Origin: Bacillus sp. EB106-08-02-XG196
GTDB taxonomy: Bacteria; Bacillota; Bacilli; Bacillales; Cytobacillaceae
Length of the DNA stretch: 37,775 bases
Assembly (NCBI RefSeq): GCF_013396335.1
Contig: NZ_JABWSY010000029.1
Coordinates: 1 to 37,775 of the forward strand
Direction of reading: 5' to 3'
The position numbers were made by a program, and so were the translations under genes. Each line of letters begins with the position of its first letter. Position 1 is the stretch's first letter. The notes beneath the pieces are model-generated. The model was given only the letters and a program-made list of their open reading frames with translations, searched no databases and had not been told where the DNA came from. Below are positions 1 through 7,418 of the stretch, in pieces.

Positions 1-1
1 T

Positions 2-93
2 CTTTAGGTTTCAAAGAAAGAATAGGTCCATTTTGGTAAAATTGAAAGTTATTCGCTTAGCTTGATGGCTATGGTGCAAGGCACTGTTCGTTA
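2..93. repeat. Left copy of window-terminal inverted repeat
   Basis: Positions 2-77 are an exact reverse complement of 37700-37775. Extending to 93 gives 89 of 92 matching bases against 37684-37775. The inner end (about 78-93) is a degenerate half of the GCGAACAGTGCC palindrome family found elsewhere in the window. No transposase frame is visible inside. It may be a dispersed repeat at which a contig was cut, or a true bounding repeat. Confidence 0.9.
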
Positions 94-162
94 TTATCAA
101 TGAGGGACAATCTTTCATGTACAAAAATAGCTCCTTCTGAACTTTGACCCATCGATAAGAAA

Positions 163-297
163 TTATGGCGAAAGTAAATTTTGAATTAGGTTCAGAAATG
201 ACATAGCTGATTCAATTCTATCAGTTTTCTCTTTATTCACTATATTTCCAAGATCCCCAATTAACCAAGCAGGAGCATTTTCAATGTCAGTTCCTTT
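163..297 (-). pseudogene. Possible C-terminal coding remnant
   Basis: The minus strand has a 44-codon open stretch between an upstream TAA (298-300) and a stop at 163-165. It has no start codon or ribosome site, yet its translation looks protein-like (it contains APAWLIGDLGNIVNKEK and ends in NLLSP). I do not recognise the family. It could be the tail of a gene broken by the repeat at the window edge, or chance. Confidence 0.25.
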
Positions 298-300
298 TTA

Positions 301-329
301 TTGTTTAACGAAGTAAACAAGACTATAAT
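301..329 (+). promoter_or_regulatory. Sigma-A promoter with dyad operator before the MFS gene
   Basis: A -35 box TTGTTT (301-306), a 17-base spacer and a perfect -10 box TATAAT (324-329) lie 40 bases before the MFS start. A 7+7 palindrome TTGTTTA/TAAACAA (301-320) covers the -35 box and most of the spacer. This is the usual position for a repressor operator of a drug-exporter gene. The regulator is not identifiable nearby. Confidence 0.6.
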
Positions 330-368
330 TTTTACTTAGACATACGAAATAAATGAGAAAGAGAGAAT

Positions 369-1562
369 ATGATGAAGTCCTCAAAAAGATTAGCCATGTA
401 TATATTAATGTTTGATATGTTTATCACCTTTAGTGCGATTGGACTCATTGTCCCTGTGATGCCTGCTTATTTGAAAACATTTGGTGCCGCCGGGCAGGTA
501 TTGGGATTTATTATTGCTGTGATTGCCTTTGCCCAGTTTATATTCTCTCCAGTCGCCGGGAACTTATCTGATCGCCACGGCCGGAAAAATTTAATCATCA
601 TCGGTCTTTTGGTGAATGGGTTATCACAAATCGGCTTTGGACTTTCTACAGAACTATGGATGCTTTTTGTTTGCAGATTCTTCACTGGTGTTGGGTCAGC
701 CTTTATCGTGCCTCCTATTATGGCCTACGCGGCGGATATTACTACCAATGCGGAACGGGGGAAAGCGATGGGCTGGATTGGCGCTGCAATATCATTAGGC
801 TTTATGATTGGACCAGGAATCGGCGGATTCCTATCCAATGTCAGCTTGCACTTTCCTTTCTATTTTGGAGGCTCCGCAACCATCATTGCTGGAATTCTCT
901 CTTTCATCATCCTGCCATCCATCAAACCTGTAATAAATGAGCAGGTTGAAGGTGAGAATCTATTCCAACAAATGGCACGATCCTTCAAAACTAAGTACTT
1001 TGTTCTATTAATCGTTGTGTTTGTCTTCTCATTTGGGATTGCTAACTTTCAATCAACATTAACGATGTTTTTAACATATAAATTTAATTACACCCCAAAT
1101 GACCTTGCCATCGTCATGACAGTTGGCGGCTTTATTGGGGTCGTTGTTCAAGGTTTTGCACTAAATAAACTTTTTAATATGTTTGGTGAAATGAAAATCA
1201 TTTTATTCGGCTTACTTGTTGCATCGATTAGTTTATATGGAATGCTTTATATCAGCGGCTTTTTCATTATCCTATTGTTTGCTAGCATATTCTCAACTGC
1301 CACAACTTTAATTCGCCCTGCCGTCAATACATTAATTTCGAAAACAGCAGGCGATGAACAAGGGTATGCTGCTGGTATGAATAATTCCTACATGAGTTTG
1401 GGCAACATGATTGGACCTGCATTAGCCGGGACCTTATTCGACTGGCATATGAGTCTTCCTTTTACAATTGGCGCAATTATATTACTTGGATGCTTTGTCC
1501 TTACATTTGTTTGGACAAGAAGGAAACATGGAGATCGGTCATTTGCCCGCATGTCTAAGTAG
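369..1562 (+). CDS. MFS multidrug-type efflux transporter (DHA1, NorA/Bmr-like)
   Basis: A 397-residue integral membrane protein with the layout of 12-helix MFS exporters. Residues ~60-75 carry the loop 2-3 motif A (GNLSDRHGRK). Helix 4 has the RFFTGVGSAF motif, and helix 5 has the antiporter motif C region ending in GPGIGG. These are the marks of proton-driven drug exporters such as NorA, Bmr and Blt, whose length it matches. Substrate cannot be read from sequence. The start is a tandem ATG ATG preceded by a purine-rich GAAAGAGAGAA. The gene stands alone under its own promoter with a dyad at the -35 box, suggesting repression. Exporter family is secure; drug specificity is inference. Confidence 0.85.
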   Translation: MMKSSKRLAMYILMFDMFITFSAIGLIVPVMPAYLKTFGAAGQVLGFIIAVIAFAQFIFSPVAGNLSDRHGRKNLIIIGLLVNGLSQIGFGLSTELWMLFVCRFFTGVGSAFIVPPIMAYAADITTNAERGKAMGWIGAAISLGFMIGPGIGGFLSNVSLHFPFYFGGSATIIAGILSFIILPSIKPVINEQVEGENLFQQMARSFKTKYFVLLIVVFVFSFGIANFQSTLTMFLTYKFNYTPNDLAIVMTVGGFIGVVVQGFALNKLFNMFGEMKIILFGLLVASISLYGMLYISGFFIILLFASIFSTATTLIRPAVNTLISKTAGDEQGYAAGMNNSYMSLGNMIGPALAGTLFDWHMSLPFTIGAIILLGCFVLTFVWTRRKHGDRSFARMSK

Positions 1563-1608
1563 ACCCTAAAGACGGCTCCAATATACAGGAATACAAAAAC
1601 GAGGCATA

Positions 1609-1633
1609 GCGAACAGTGCCTGTCACTGTTCGC
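1609..1633. repeat. Palindromic repeat, GCGAACAGTGCC family
   Basis: GCGAACAGTG/CACTGTTCGC arms with a short centre, a near-perfect palindrome 46 bases downstream of the MFS stop. No T-run follows, so it is a repeat hairpin rather than a classic terminator, although it could stabilise or end the transcript. Confidence 0.8.
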
Positions 1634-1711
1634 ACTTGATCATTTTTACAGCTATGACAATACCACGAATTGACCTGCCCTACCATTAATAAATAAGACT
1701 GGCCACCCGCA

Positions 1712-2221
1712 TCACCTTATCCTAGTTCCATACCAATCACCATCCAGCTGTTTCAGGTCATAAATAACATTTTCATCGAAAGACTTCCCTATTTCATCTT
1801 GACTTTTGCAGTATACGATATGATAGGTGTCTCCATATGCCCGTTCCCAGTCAAACACGAAGCTGATGAGTCTTCTCCCATCGCTCTCCACATATCTTAG
1901 TTGACTCAGTTTGTCCCCCGATAATTCATTAATCTGCTGAATCTTGCCTTGTAAGTTCGTACTCACTTCAGGATGAAACAGGTCGGGAGCAGCGTTACCA
2001 CCATTCTTGTAAAGGAAGATATCCCCGTTATTACTCTGGTACCCCAGTTTACTTCTTTCAATACCATCTACTTCATCCTTCACAGCGTCAAACAACCCAG
2101 GCTGGTCTTCAAAAATATGATAATATTCAACGTTGGAATCCATATAGGTAATGAATAACCATGTCGCCATGAATATCACTACAACTACAATACTTAATTT
2201 GATGGTTTTTCTGCGAAACAT
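1712..2221 (-). CDS. Membrane-anchored protein of unknown function
   Basis: A 169-residue protein with a basic N-terminus (MFRRKTIK) and one hydrophobic segment at ~8-26, then a soluble domain expected outside the membrane. There is no lipobox cysteine at the end of the segment, so it reads as an uncleaved signal anchor. The outer domain is rich in acidic and aromatic residues, with no motif I recognise and a single cysteine near residue 139. The ribosome site GGAAGGTGA is well placed before the ATG. The gene stands alone between repeat elements. It is probably real; function unknown. Confidence 0.7.
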   Translation of the reverse strand: MFRRKTIKLSIVVVVIFMATWLFITYMDSNVEYYHIFEDQPGLFDAVKDEVDGIERSKLGYQSNNGDIFLYKNGGNAAPDLFHPEVSTNLQGKIQQINELSGDKLSQLRYVESDGRRLISFVFDWERAYGDTYHIVYCKSQDEIGKSFDENVIYDLKQLDGDWYGTRIR

Positions 2222-2250
2222 AGTTTCACCTTCCTACAATAATGGAATCA

Positions 2251-2273
2251 CGAACAGTGCCAGGAACTGTTGG
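2251..2273. repeat. Palindromic repeat, GCGAACAGTGCC family (degenerate)
   Basis: CGAACAGTGCCAGGAACTGTTGG, with one arm altered. It lies just upstream of the 1712-2221 gene and outside the MITE-like element at 2310-2629. Confidence 0.65.
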
Positions 2274-2309
2274 CTATTTTTTTAAAATTGTCATTCTCTT
2301 TCACACTCT

Positions 2310-2629
2310 TTTCTAGATTGTTAATTTAATTATAAGCTGTGTTATGATTCATTGTTGATTTTCGTGTAGGGTTGATCATTCATAGGCGGAGAATTTCCGT
2401 TTATCGTAGATAAAGGAACGTTAAGAAGCAGATATAAGCGGAAATATTCCGACTAACTTGATTAAATAAGACAAAATCCAATGATTTGGATACCATAAGC
2501 GGAAAAACTCCGCTTATTATAAAGGAAATATGGGGATTTCCCAATTTAAGCGGAAATTCTCCGCTTATTTTCCAAACACAGTAAAATCAACATTCAACTT
2601 TAACACAGCCTAATTATAAGAAACTAGAA
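2310..2629. mobile_element. MITE-like element with long imperfect terminal inverted repeats
   Basis: The left end (about 2310-2369) and the right end (about 2571-2629) are imperfect inverted copies. Both start with TTTCTAG and include CTGTGTTA followed by TGTTGATTTT on the inward strand. Between them sit four palindromes of the type TAAGCGGA...TCCGCTTA. There is no open frame of note. It explains most of the 600-base gene-free stretch 2222-2820. A non-autonomous repeat (MITE) is the best label; the mobilising enzyme is not in the window. Confidence 0.6.
2383..2567. repeat. Four spaced TAAGCGGA/TCCGCTTA palindromes
   Basis: Copies start at about 2383, 2435, 2495 and 2547 (spacings 52, 60, 52). 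The third and fourth are nearly perfect palindromes, ATAAGCGGA...TCCGCTTAT; the first two are decayed. The intervening sequences are unrelated in content and uneven, so this is not a CRISPR array. Each copy can form a short stable hairpin on either strand. Confidence 0.8.
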
Positions 2630-2650
2630 ATACTTTGCACCATAAATAAC

Positions 2651-2669
2651 GCGAACAGTGCCAGGCATT
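2651..2669. repeat. Palindromic repeat, GCGAACAGTGCC family (half copy)
   Basis: GCGAACAGTGCCAGGCATTG keeps the left arm only; the right arm has decayed. It flanks the MITE-like element on the side opposite the copy at 2251. Confidence 0.55.
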
Positions 2670-2820
2670 GAATGTAATTGATAAGCTAATTCGTTTTCTA
2701 TTTAGTATGTAAAATTTGTTAAGAAATTGTAAGGCAATTTAGAATTGTATAATAAACATGCTATGATGAGTATAAGAGTTTGTATAGAAATATTATTAAA
2801 CTACCGGTGGAGGTGCTTTT

Positions 2821-3021
2821 TTGGATAAAAATTGTTCTAAATGTAAGTCATTAATCGTTAAGTTTCTATTAGATAGTCATCCAATTAGAGTTTACCCAGC
2901 AGATGTCAAACCCAATGCAAATACAATGAGTCACATATACCCTTGTTATGTTTGTCCGAGTTGTGGTTTTATCGAATTTTATGTAGAGGAACCAGTGAAG
3001 TTTAAAAAACAACACTCCTAA
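2821..3021 (+). CDS. Small zinc-ribbon protein
   Basis: A 66-residue protein with two cysteine pairs: CSKC at residues 5-8, and CYVCPSC at about 43-49, which gives two further CxxC options. The spacing suits one treble-clef or zinc-ribbon fold. The ending CGFIEFYVEEP resembles the generic 'CPxCGYVEFY' tails of small zinc-ribbon proteins. The start is TTG, fixed by GGAGGTG seven bases upstream. A possible sigma-A promoter, TTGTAA (2727-2732) and TATAAT (2748-2753), has a short 15-base spacer, so I rate it weak. Zinc binding is inferred from the cysteines; function unknown. Confidence 0.7.
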   Translation: MDKNCSKCKSLIVKFLLDSHPIRVYPADVKPNANTMSHIYPCYVCPSCGFIEFYVEEPVKFKKQHS

Positions 3022-3395
3022 TCTATTATGCTTAAGTTAAAGAAATAGGAAAAACGCTTGGAAAATTCCTAACGAGTTTAATTGTGAGGTGCAAAACGTC
3101 AAATCACCGACCTAATCACGCAGCAAATAGCATAACTTTCACAACATAAATCACAGTATTTTTTCACAAACAATAAGGCTTAGAGCTATAATCAACTCTA
3201 AGCCTTTTTTTGTATTATCTTATTCACTAAAGCACCCTTTAGTTTAAGTGAACCTGTTCACATTCTAATTCTTTTCACAGGTTCTTTTATTACAGGAATG
3301 CTGCCACTTTACCTGAATAAGAGAAAACGACCCTTTATTATTAAATAATCACTACCGTTAATTGAAGAAGAAATAATATTACATCCAACAAGTGA
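3022..3395. other. Gene-free spacer with terminators
   Basis: 374 bases without a convincing gene. It holds the strong terminator at 3175-3211, a weaker hairpin GAACCTGT/ACAGGTTC (3250-3284) followed by TTTTATT, and a degenerate arm of the second palindromic repeat family near 3352-3370. Confidence 0.6.
3175..3211 (+). terminator. Rho-independent terminator
   Basis: Perfect 11-bp stem AAGGCTTAGAG/CTCTAAGCCTT with a 10-base loop and a T7 tract. It lies 154 bases after the zinc-ribbon gene and is the likely end of that transcript. Confidence 0.85.
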
Positions 3396-3761
3396 CTAAT
3401 TTTCTAAACTTTTTTTATAATAGTTCCTAATTCCTGGAGTGTGTGTTGAGAAATATTTGATTGTATCTAAAAAATGATTCATATTTCCTTGATTAATTAA
3501 TTGTACTTTTATAGATTCTTCATTGATAAACGTAAATAATGACTGCGTTACATCTACATTAATTATGTCTCGATAGTGATATATATTCGTCTCCTTCAAC
3601 CCGAGAGGATACTTTGTATACCTGATTAGCCGTTTATCCGTTGCAGTTAATGTGGCGAATTTATAGGTAACACCTGTAAGTTCTTGGAGTTCAAACGTTG
3701 CAGTTATACTTGAATATTTTTGTTCATCAGGCGTTAGTATTGAATTAATAAAGTGATCCAT
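3396..3761 (-). CDS. YokE-type PH-domain protein
   Basis: A 121-residue soluble protein that looks like one bacterial PH domain of the YokE type. It opens with a helix and 'LTPDEQ', then beta strands including the signature ATLTATDKRLIRYTK, a central 'IYHYRDIINVDV' and a closing helix (NMNHFLDTIKYFSTH). Such domains are common single-copy proteins in Bacillus; their ligands are mostly unknown. The ribosome site AAGGAGTGG precedes the ATG. This site lies inside one arm of a long-range inverted repeat (see 3773-3842). The gene is 87 bases downstream of the LacI gene on the same strand, so it may be partly cotranscribed. Confidence 0.65.
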   Translation of the reverse strand: MDHFINSILTPDEQKYSSITATFELQELTGVTYKFATLTATDKRLIRYTKYPLGLKETNIYHYRDIINVDVTQSLFTFINEESIKVQLINQGNMNHFLDTIKYFSTHTPGIRNYYKKSLEN

Positions 3762-3772
3762 ATAGCCCCACT

Positions 3773-3842
3773 CCTTGACCGAAATGTATTTTAAAACTCT
3801 TCAATCAAAGTTTTAATTTATGAAAACATTCTCAGGTCAAGG
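3773..3842 (-). promoter_or_regulatory. Leader structure that could hide the PH-domain gene's ribosome site
   Basis: On the minus strand CCTTGACC (3842-3835) is perfectly complementary to GGTCAAGG (3780-3773). The latter overlaps the ribosome site AAGGAG of the 3396-3761 gene. A nested hairpin AAAACT/AGTTTT lies between them. Pairing would block translation initiation. This is inferred from base pairing only. Confidence 0.35.
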
Positions 3843-3848
3843 ATTTTT

Positions 3849-4814
3849 TTAAACCAAAGTGGAAACTGTATTCCTTTCAATTAACTTGAATGGGATTTTA
3901 ATATTCTTATTTGTACCGTTATAGAACTGCGAAAATGCTTGCTTACCAATTTCTTTTATATTTAAGTCCAGTGTAGTCAGGTCTATAGCTTCTGATATAG
4001 GTTGGTTATCAACACCCATAATGGATAAATCATCAGGTATTTTTAGCCCTATCATTTTTGCCTGTTTAATCATCCCCGCAGCTACTTCATCCCCATTTGC
4101 TAAAATAGCAGTAGGAATATCATTTAAAGTCTGGAAATCTTTAATGATTCTTTTCCCATCATTCATAGTGTAGCAGTCTGTGAATATCCAGGACTCTTTT
4201 ATAGGCTTGTTGACTTTAGTGAGAGCTGCTTTAAACGCAGAATAACGCATTTCACTACTGAAGCTATGTTCTCTCCCGGTACAATAGCCAATATGTCTAT
4301 GTCCTTTTTGTATAAGATAATCTAATCCTGCCAAAAACGATTCATACCAGTCCGTATATACACAAGGTAATGGTTCAAAATGTTCACAAGCTATAATAGG
4401 ACCATACTTAGTATAAGGAATGATTGTTTCCCCATTATTTGAATGAGAACAGATAATTAGACCGTCTAACTGTTTTCTTTTTAACATATGGAGATATTTT
4501 AATTCTTCATCCTGATCATAATTTGTAGCACAGCAAAGAACCGAATAATTATGTTTAAACGCGTTTTCCATAATTCCGCTTACCAACGCTTGGAAGTAAG
4601 GATGATCAATGTAAGGAATAATGGCACCAACCGTAAATGTTTTCCCTTTAACTAGATGAATCGCATTAAGATTCTGTTGGAAATTTAATTCTTCTATTAC
4701 TTTTTCTATCTTTTTCCGTTTATCTTCACTCACATATGGATGGTTATTCAGAACTCTTGAAACTGTTGAGATAGATACCCCTGCTAACTTAGCAATATCC
4801 TTTATATTAGCCAT
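3849..4814 (-). CDS. LacI-family transcriptional regulator
   Basis: 321 residues. The N-terminal helix-turn-helix is classic: NIKDIAKLAGVSISTVSRVLN at residues ~3-23, then the hinge helix. A periplasmic-binding-protein-like effector domain fills ~60-321, with 'TVGAIIPYIDHPYFQALVSGI' and 'PTAILANGDEVAAGM'. The second half lacks nothing obvious, and the length is normal for the family. It most resembles MsmR-type sugar regulators of Bacillus as I recall them. No sugar genes adjoin it, so its target lies outside the window or is itself. The ribosome site AGGAGA is five bases from the ATG. DNA binding is secure by family; the effector is unknown. Confidence 0.88.
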   Translation of the reverse strand: MANIKDIAKLAGVSISTVSRVLNNHPYVSEDKRKKIEKVIEELNFQQNLNAIHLVKGKTFTVGAIIPYIDHPYFQALVSGIMENAFKHNYSVLCCATNYDQDEELKYLHMLKRKQLDGLIICSHSNNGETIIPYTKYGPIIACEHFEPLPCVYTDWYESFLAGLDYLIQKGHRHIGYCTGREHSFSSEMRYSAFKAALTKVNKPIKESWIFTDCYTMNDGKRIIKDFQTLNDIPTAILANGDEVAAGMIKQAKMIGLKIPDDLSIMGVDNQPISEAIDLTTLDLNIKEIGKQAFSQFYNGTNKNIKIPFKLIERNTVSTLV

Positions 4815-4902
4815 TTTAATCTCCTATGAGGTGTATTATTTATGGGAGTATGGAACTTATTAAAAAAAAGTCTTCTTCAATATTATATCTTAGTATTAAA
4901 CT

Positions 4903-4938
4903 CTTTCTTCAACTAACCTGCTTCTTTAGTTTAATATT
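4903..4938. repeat. Second palindromic repeat family (arm GTTAGTTGAAGAAG)
   Basis: Contains CTTCAACTAAC, then CCTGCTTC, then TTTAGTTTAATA. The consensus from all copies is an inverted repeat with arm GTTAGTTGAAGAAG and a loop around CTGCACC. Other copies are near 3352-3370, 5205-5238, 6387-6422, 7374-7400 and 8918-8943. Confidence 0.6.
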
Positions 4939-4949
4939 CATTGAGTATA

Positions 4950-4962
4950 TGGGTAATACCCA
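4950..4962. promoter_or_regulatory. Perfect 13-bp palindrome before the small membrane gene
   Basis: TGGGTA-A-TACCCA lies 45 bases before the start at 5008. It could be an operator for that gene or part of a repeat; no promoter boxes could be assigned with confidence. Confidence 0.3.
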
Positions 4963-5007
4963 ATTTATGCTAAAATAATTATATAAAACTCTCTAGGGGA
5001 TGTTTAT

Positions 5008-5163
5008 ATGTCATCAATATTTTTTGTCATAATATTAATCTTGGTTGGTATTGTCCTAATTAAACGCTATAACAAGTTACCACACCCAGTAATTACTTTT
5101 ATTATTGTTTTTGCGATGATGTGTATTATCTACGGCATACCATATATTTTTATGCTGATTTAA
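5008..5163 (+). CDS. Small two-helix membrane protein (51 aa)
   Basis: ATG to TAA, 51 codons. The peptide is MSSIFFVIILILVGIVLIKR, then YNKLPHP, then a second hydrophobic run to the end (ITFIIVFAMMCIIYGIPYIF). It reads as two membrane helices joined by a short basic loop. AGGGGAT stands seven bases before the ATG, a good ribosome site. The hydrophobic pattern and ribosome site argue for a real gene. Function unknown; no neighbour shares its strand closely. Confidence 0.6.
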   Translation: MSSIFFVIILILVGIVLIKRYNKLPHPVITFIIVFAMMCIIYGIPYIFMLI

Positions 5164-5204
5164 AGCGTAAATTTAGCTAAATTAGTGGTGTATTATATCT
5201 CTAT

Positions 5205-5238
5205 CTTCTTTATCTAACCTGCTTCGTTAGCTCAATAT
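5205..5238. repeat. Second palindromic repeat family copy
   Basis: CTTCTTTATCTAACCTGC followed by TTCGTTAGCTCAATA. It matches the copies at 4903 and 6387 in order and spacing, with a decayed right arm. Confidence 0.55.
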
Positions 5239-5411
5239 CAAAAAACCATCGCCGCAGCAATCCTTGTTCCTCCACTATTACACCCTTTACTTCAACAAGA
5301 ATACTGATATAAAAGAGTTTAAATTCCTATATTAAAAAGACTGCTGTGACAAACAATGAGCCTAAGATGGATATTGTATGGAGTGAGCTGTAAAGCCATC
5401 TCTTTTTTATG

Positions 5412-6233
5412 TTAATTTTCTAATTGCTTTAAGTAATCAGGATGGAGGGATACCTTAAATCTAATAGGACAATCTACATCTCTTTCCTCCACTGGAATTT
5501 CATAAATAATTAATGGTATATCATCTTTTGGTAACTTTTCAAGCAAAATAACTAGAATATCCTCACATAATCCTAAAGTATTCTCAATAAAAATTGCCAT
5601 ATCAGGAAGAATAGAGGACTCTGTATGACTGTTTAATTGCCATGTTGGAGCATTAAAATATGGGGGAATATTTTTATTTATAAACATAATGTTATTGATT
5701 TTTAGATGACCTGAGTATCCTCCAGGATGTTCTATAGCATTTCTCATAGATACAATTCTTCTAATCCATGTGTCATGGTCATCTTTCAATATTTTTGTTA
5801 GGTTATCTTGTTCTCCAAATTTCTCTTTTGCCCATTTATATGCTAAGTCAAATTGAGGTTTAGAAAATTCCTTATTATAAAAGATATTAAAAATCCCTAA
5901 TAAATCCCTTAATATTGACTTTGCTTGATAAAGGAAGTTTTCACACAAATTCCTCAAGTCCATTACAGCAGGAGTACGGACTACATTTCCTCTAAAGTAT
6001 GCATCCTTGTTAGTTTGATTGACCTTTATCAATTGCTCCTGTAGCTGTGAGTATATCTTATAACAGGTAACTAACCTCTCATTAACTTCCATCCCCAAAA
6101 GACCAAAAATATCTTCCTTTTGCTTATCTGTTAATGGAAAAAGTTTTATAAGCTCACTTGTTTGAATAGATAGTCTTGCTGTAATTGGATTACTTGTACC
6201 AACATTGGATAATTGCTTTATCTCAAGGTCCAT
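5412..6233 (-). CDS. HEPN-like protein of unknown function
   Basis: A 273-residue, mostly helical soluble protein without signal peptide or membrane segments. Residues ~90-170 hold a helical stretch ending in IRRIVSMRNAIEHPGG. RNAIEH (164-169) fits the R-x4-H motif of HEPN RNase folds, which are common in toxins, abortive-infection proteins and ribonucleases. The second half (~175-273) looks beta-rich and has no motif I know. The ribosome site GAGGTG precedes the ATG. It is a lone gene, 256 bases from the oppositely oriented tyrosine recombinase, a setting typical of defence or toxin genes in islands. HEPN assignment rests on one motif and helix content, and catalysis is not proven. Confidence 0.55.
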   Translation of the reverse strand: MDLEIKQLSNVGTSNPITARLSIQTSELIKLFPLTDKQKEDIFGLLGMEVNERLVTCYKIYSQLQEQLIKVNQTNKDAYFRGNVVRTPAVMDLRNLCENFLYQAKSILRDLLGIFNIFYNKEFSKPQFDLAYKWAKEKFGEQDNLTKILKDDHDTWIRRIVSMRNAIEHPGGYSGHLKINNIMFINKNIPPYFNAPTWQLNSHTESSILPDMAIFIENTLGLCEDILVILLEKLPKDDIPLIIYEIPVEERDVDCPIRFKVSLHPDYLKQLEN

Positions 6234-6386
6234 CTTATCACCTCATCTCATTACAATTATTTTACAACATCAAGAAGCTAAACGAGCAGCTAAAAACTCC
6301 AGTTAATTGAAAAAAGGACAAACCTTATAGGCTAGCCTTTTCTGTATTGAACATAATGGGTCAAAAGCGACATAAAGAAGCCAATT

Positions 6387-6422
6387 CTCTTCTTCAACAA
6401 ACCTGCACCGATAGTTCAATAT
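6387..6422. repeat. Second palindromic repeat family copy
   Basis: CTCTTCTTCAACAAACCTGC followed by ACCGATAGTTCAATA. This is the clearest copy of the left arm plus loop CTGCACC. It lies 50 bases before the recombinase ribosome site. Confidence 0.6.
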
Positions 6423-6489
6423 CTATCGTTTTCATTTCTATAATCAAGGCAATAATTCCTCTAGGACAATCCAAAAGGAGGAATTTAAT

Positions 6490-7329
6490 TTGTTATTATC
6501 AAAAGCCTGGGAATTATATGAATCAGATAAAAGGATTGAAGGATTCTCTCCTCAGACATTAAAAGCATATAAGCTCCAATCTAGGCTACTTATCCAATAC
6601 TTTAACGATGTGAATATTGCATCAATGACGACTGATCAACTGAAAGAATATTTGGCAAAATCAAGTGAACACCTAAAGCCATCAAGTTTGGCTCATCGAA
6701 TACGATTTATTAAATCGATACTTCGTTGGTCACACGAGGAAGGGCATATTCATAAAAATCCAGCTGCAAAAATCAAAGAACCTAAACAAGGAAAACGGAT
6801 TCCGAAATTTTTAACAGAGAGAGAAATTGAACATTTGAGGGAAGCGTGTTTTACTCCAATGGAAAAAGCATTATTTGAATTTATGTTTTCAACAGGTTGT
6901 AGAATAGGTGAAATTGTATCTCTTAATAAAAATAGTATTAATTGGTCAAATCGCTCTGCAATTGTGCTTGGTAAGGGTGATAAGGAAAGGGAGGTTTACT
7001 TTAATATACGGTGTGAAATCTGGCTCAAGCGATATTTAGACCTTCGCCTAGATAAAGACCCAGCAATTTTTGTTACTGAACGGCACCCGCACCGAATGAG
7101 TATAGGACAGATGAGGTACATCATTAAACGAATCTCAAGTCGTGCAGGGATCAACAAAGAAATCCATCCACACCAACTACGCCACAGCTATGCAACACAC
7201 CTATTGAACAACGGAGCTCCTCTCGATGTCATTCAAAGTTTACTAGGGCACGAAAAAAGCGAAACCACTAGGATTTATGCTCAATTAAGTGGCAGCCTAA
7301 GAAGAGAATTTTATAGAAAATATTTTTAG
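6490..7329 (+). CDS. Tyrosine recombinase / integrase (XerC/D-like)
   Basis: 279 residues. The N-terminal SAM-like core-binding domain spans ~1-95 and the catalytic domain ~105-279. All catalytic residues are present: R138 (TGCRIGE), K162 (GKGDKE), H228 and R231 (HPHQLRHSYATHLL), H254 (LLGHEKSETT) and Y263 (RIYAQLS). It should therefore cut and rejoin DNA. The start is TTG, chosen because AAAGGAGG lies nine bases upstream. Compact length and lack of an extra arm-binding domain suggest a Xer-like or small-element recombinase rather than a phage lambda-type integrase. No directionality factor or clear att repeats were found beside it. It faces away from the HEPN-like gene. Confidence 0.88.
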   Translation: MLLSKAWELYESDKRIEGFSPQTLKAYKLQSRLLIQYFNDVNIASMTTDQLKEYLAKSSEHLKPSSLAHRIRFIKSILRWSHEEGHIHKNPAAKIKEPKQGKRIPKFLTEREIEHLREACFTPMEKALFEFMFSTGCRIGEIVSLNKNSINWSNRSAIVLGKGDKEREVYFNIRCEIWLKRYLDLRLDKDPAIFVTERHPHRMSIGQMRYIIKRISSRAGINKEIHPHQLRHSYATHLLNNGAPLDVIQSLLGHEKSETTRIYAQLSGSLRREFYRKYF

Positions 7330-7340
7330 AAATGGATGGC

Positions 7341-7370
7341 AAAAGGCAACGGAATATTCCGCTGCCTTTT
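7341..7370. terminator. Terminator hairpin, usable from both sides
   Basis: AAAAGGCA...TGCCTTTT with an inner palindrome CGGAATATTCCG, so the hairpin is almost continuous. It lies between the recombinase stop (7329) and the convergent flavoprotein gene (stop 7419), ending both. Confidence 0.75.
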
Positions 7371-7373
7371 CAC

Positions 7374-7400
7374 TCTTGCACCCGTTAATTGAATAAGAAA
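7374..7400. repeat. Second palindromic repeat family copy (right arm)
   Basis: TTGCACCCGTTAATTGAATAAG matches the loop and right arm of the family; the left arm is missing. Confidence 0.45.
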
Positions 7401-7418
7401 AGGTCATTATTAACTTAA

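Noticed and set aside
2383..2567. Four evenly placed repeats resembling a short CRISPR array
   Set aside because: Repeats are palindromic, diverged and only ~20 bases; spacers differ in length, and no cas genes are present. They sit inside a MITE-like element.
2727..2753. Sigma-A promoter of the zinc-ribbon gene
   Set aside because: TTGTAA and TATAAT are only 15 bases apart, too short to list as a confident promoter.
6490..7329. Recombinase as sign of a prophage
   Set aside because: No capsid, terminase, repressor or lysis genes in the window; no paired att repeats found near it.
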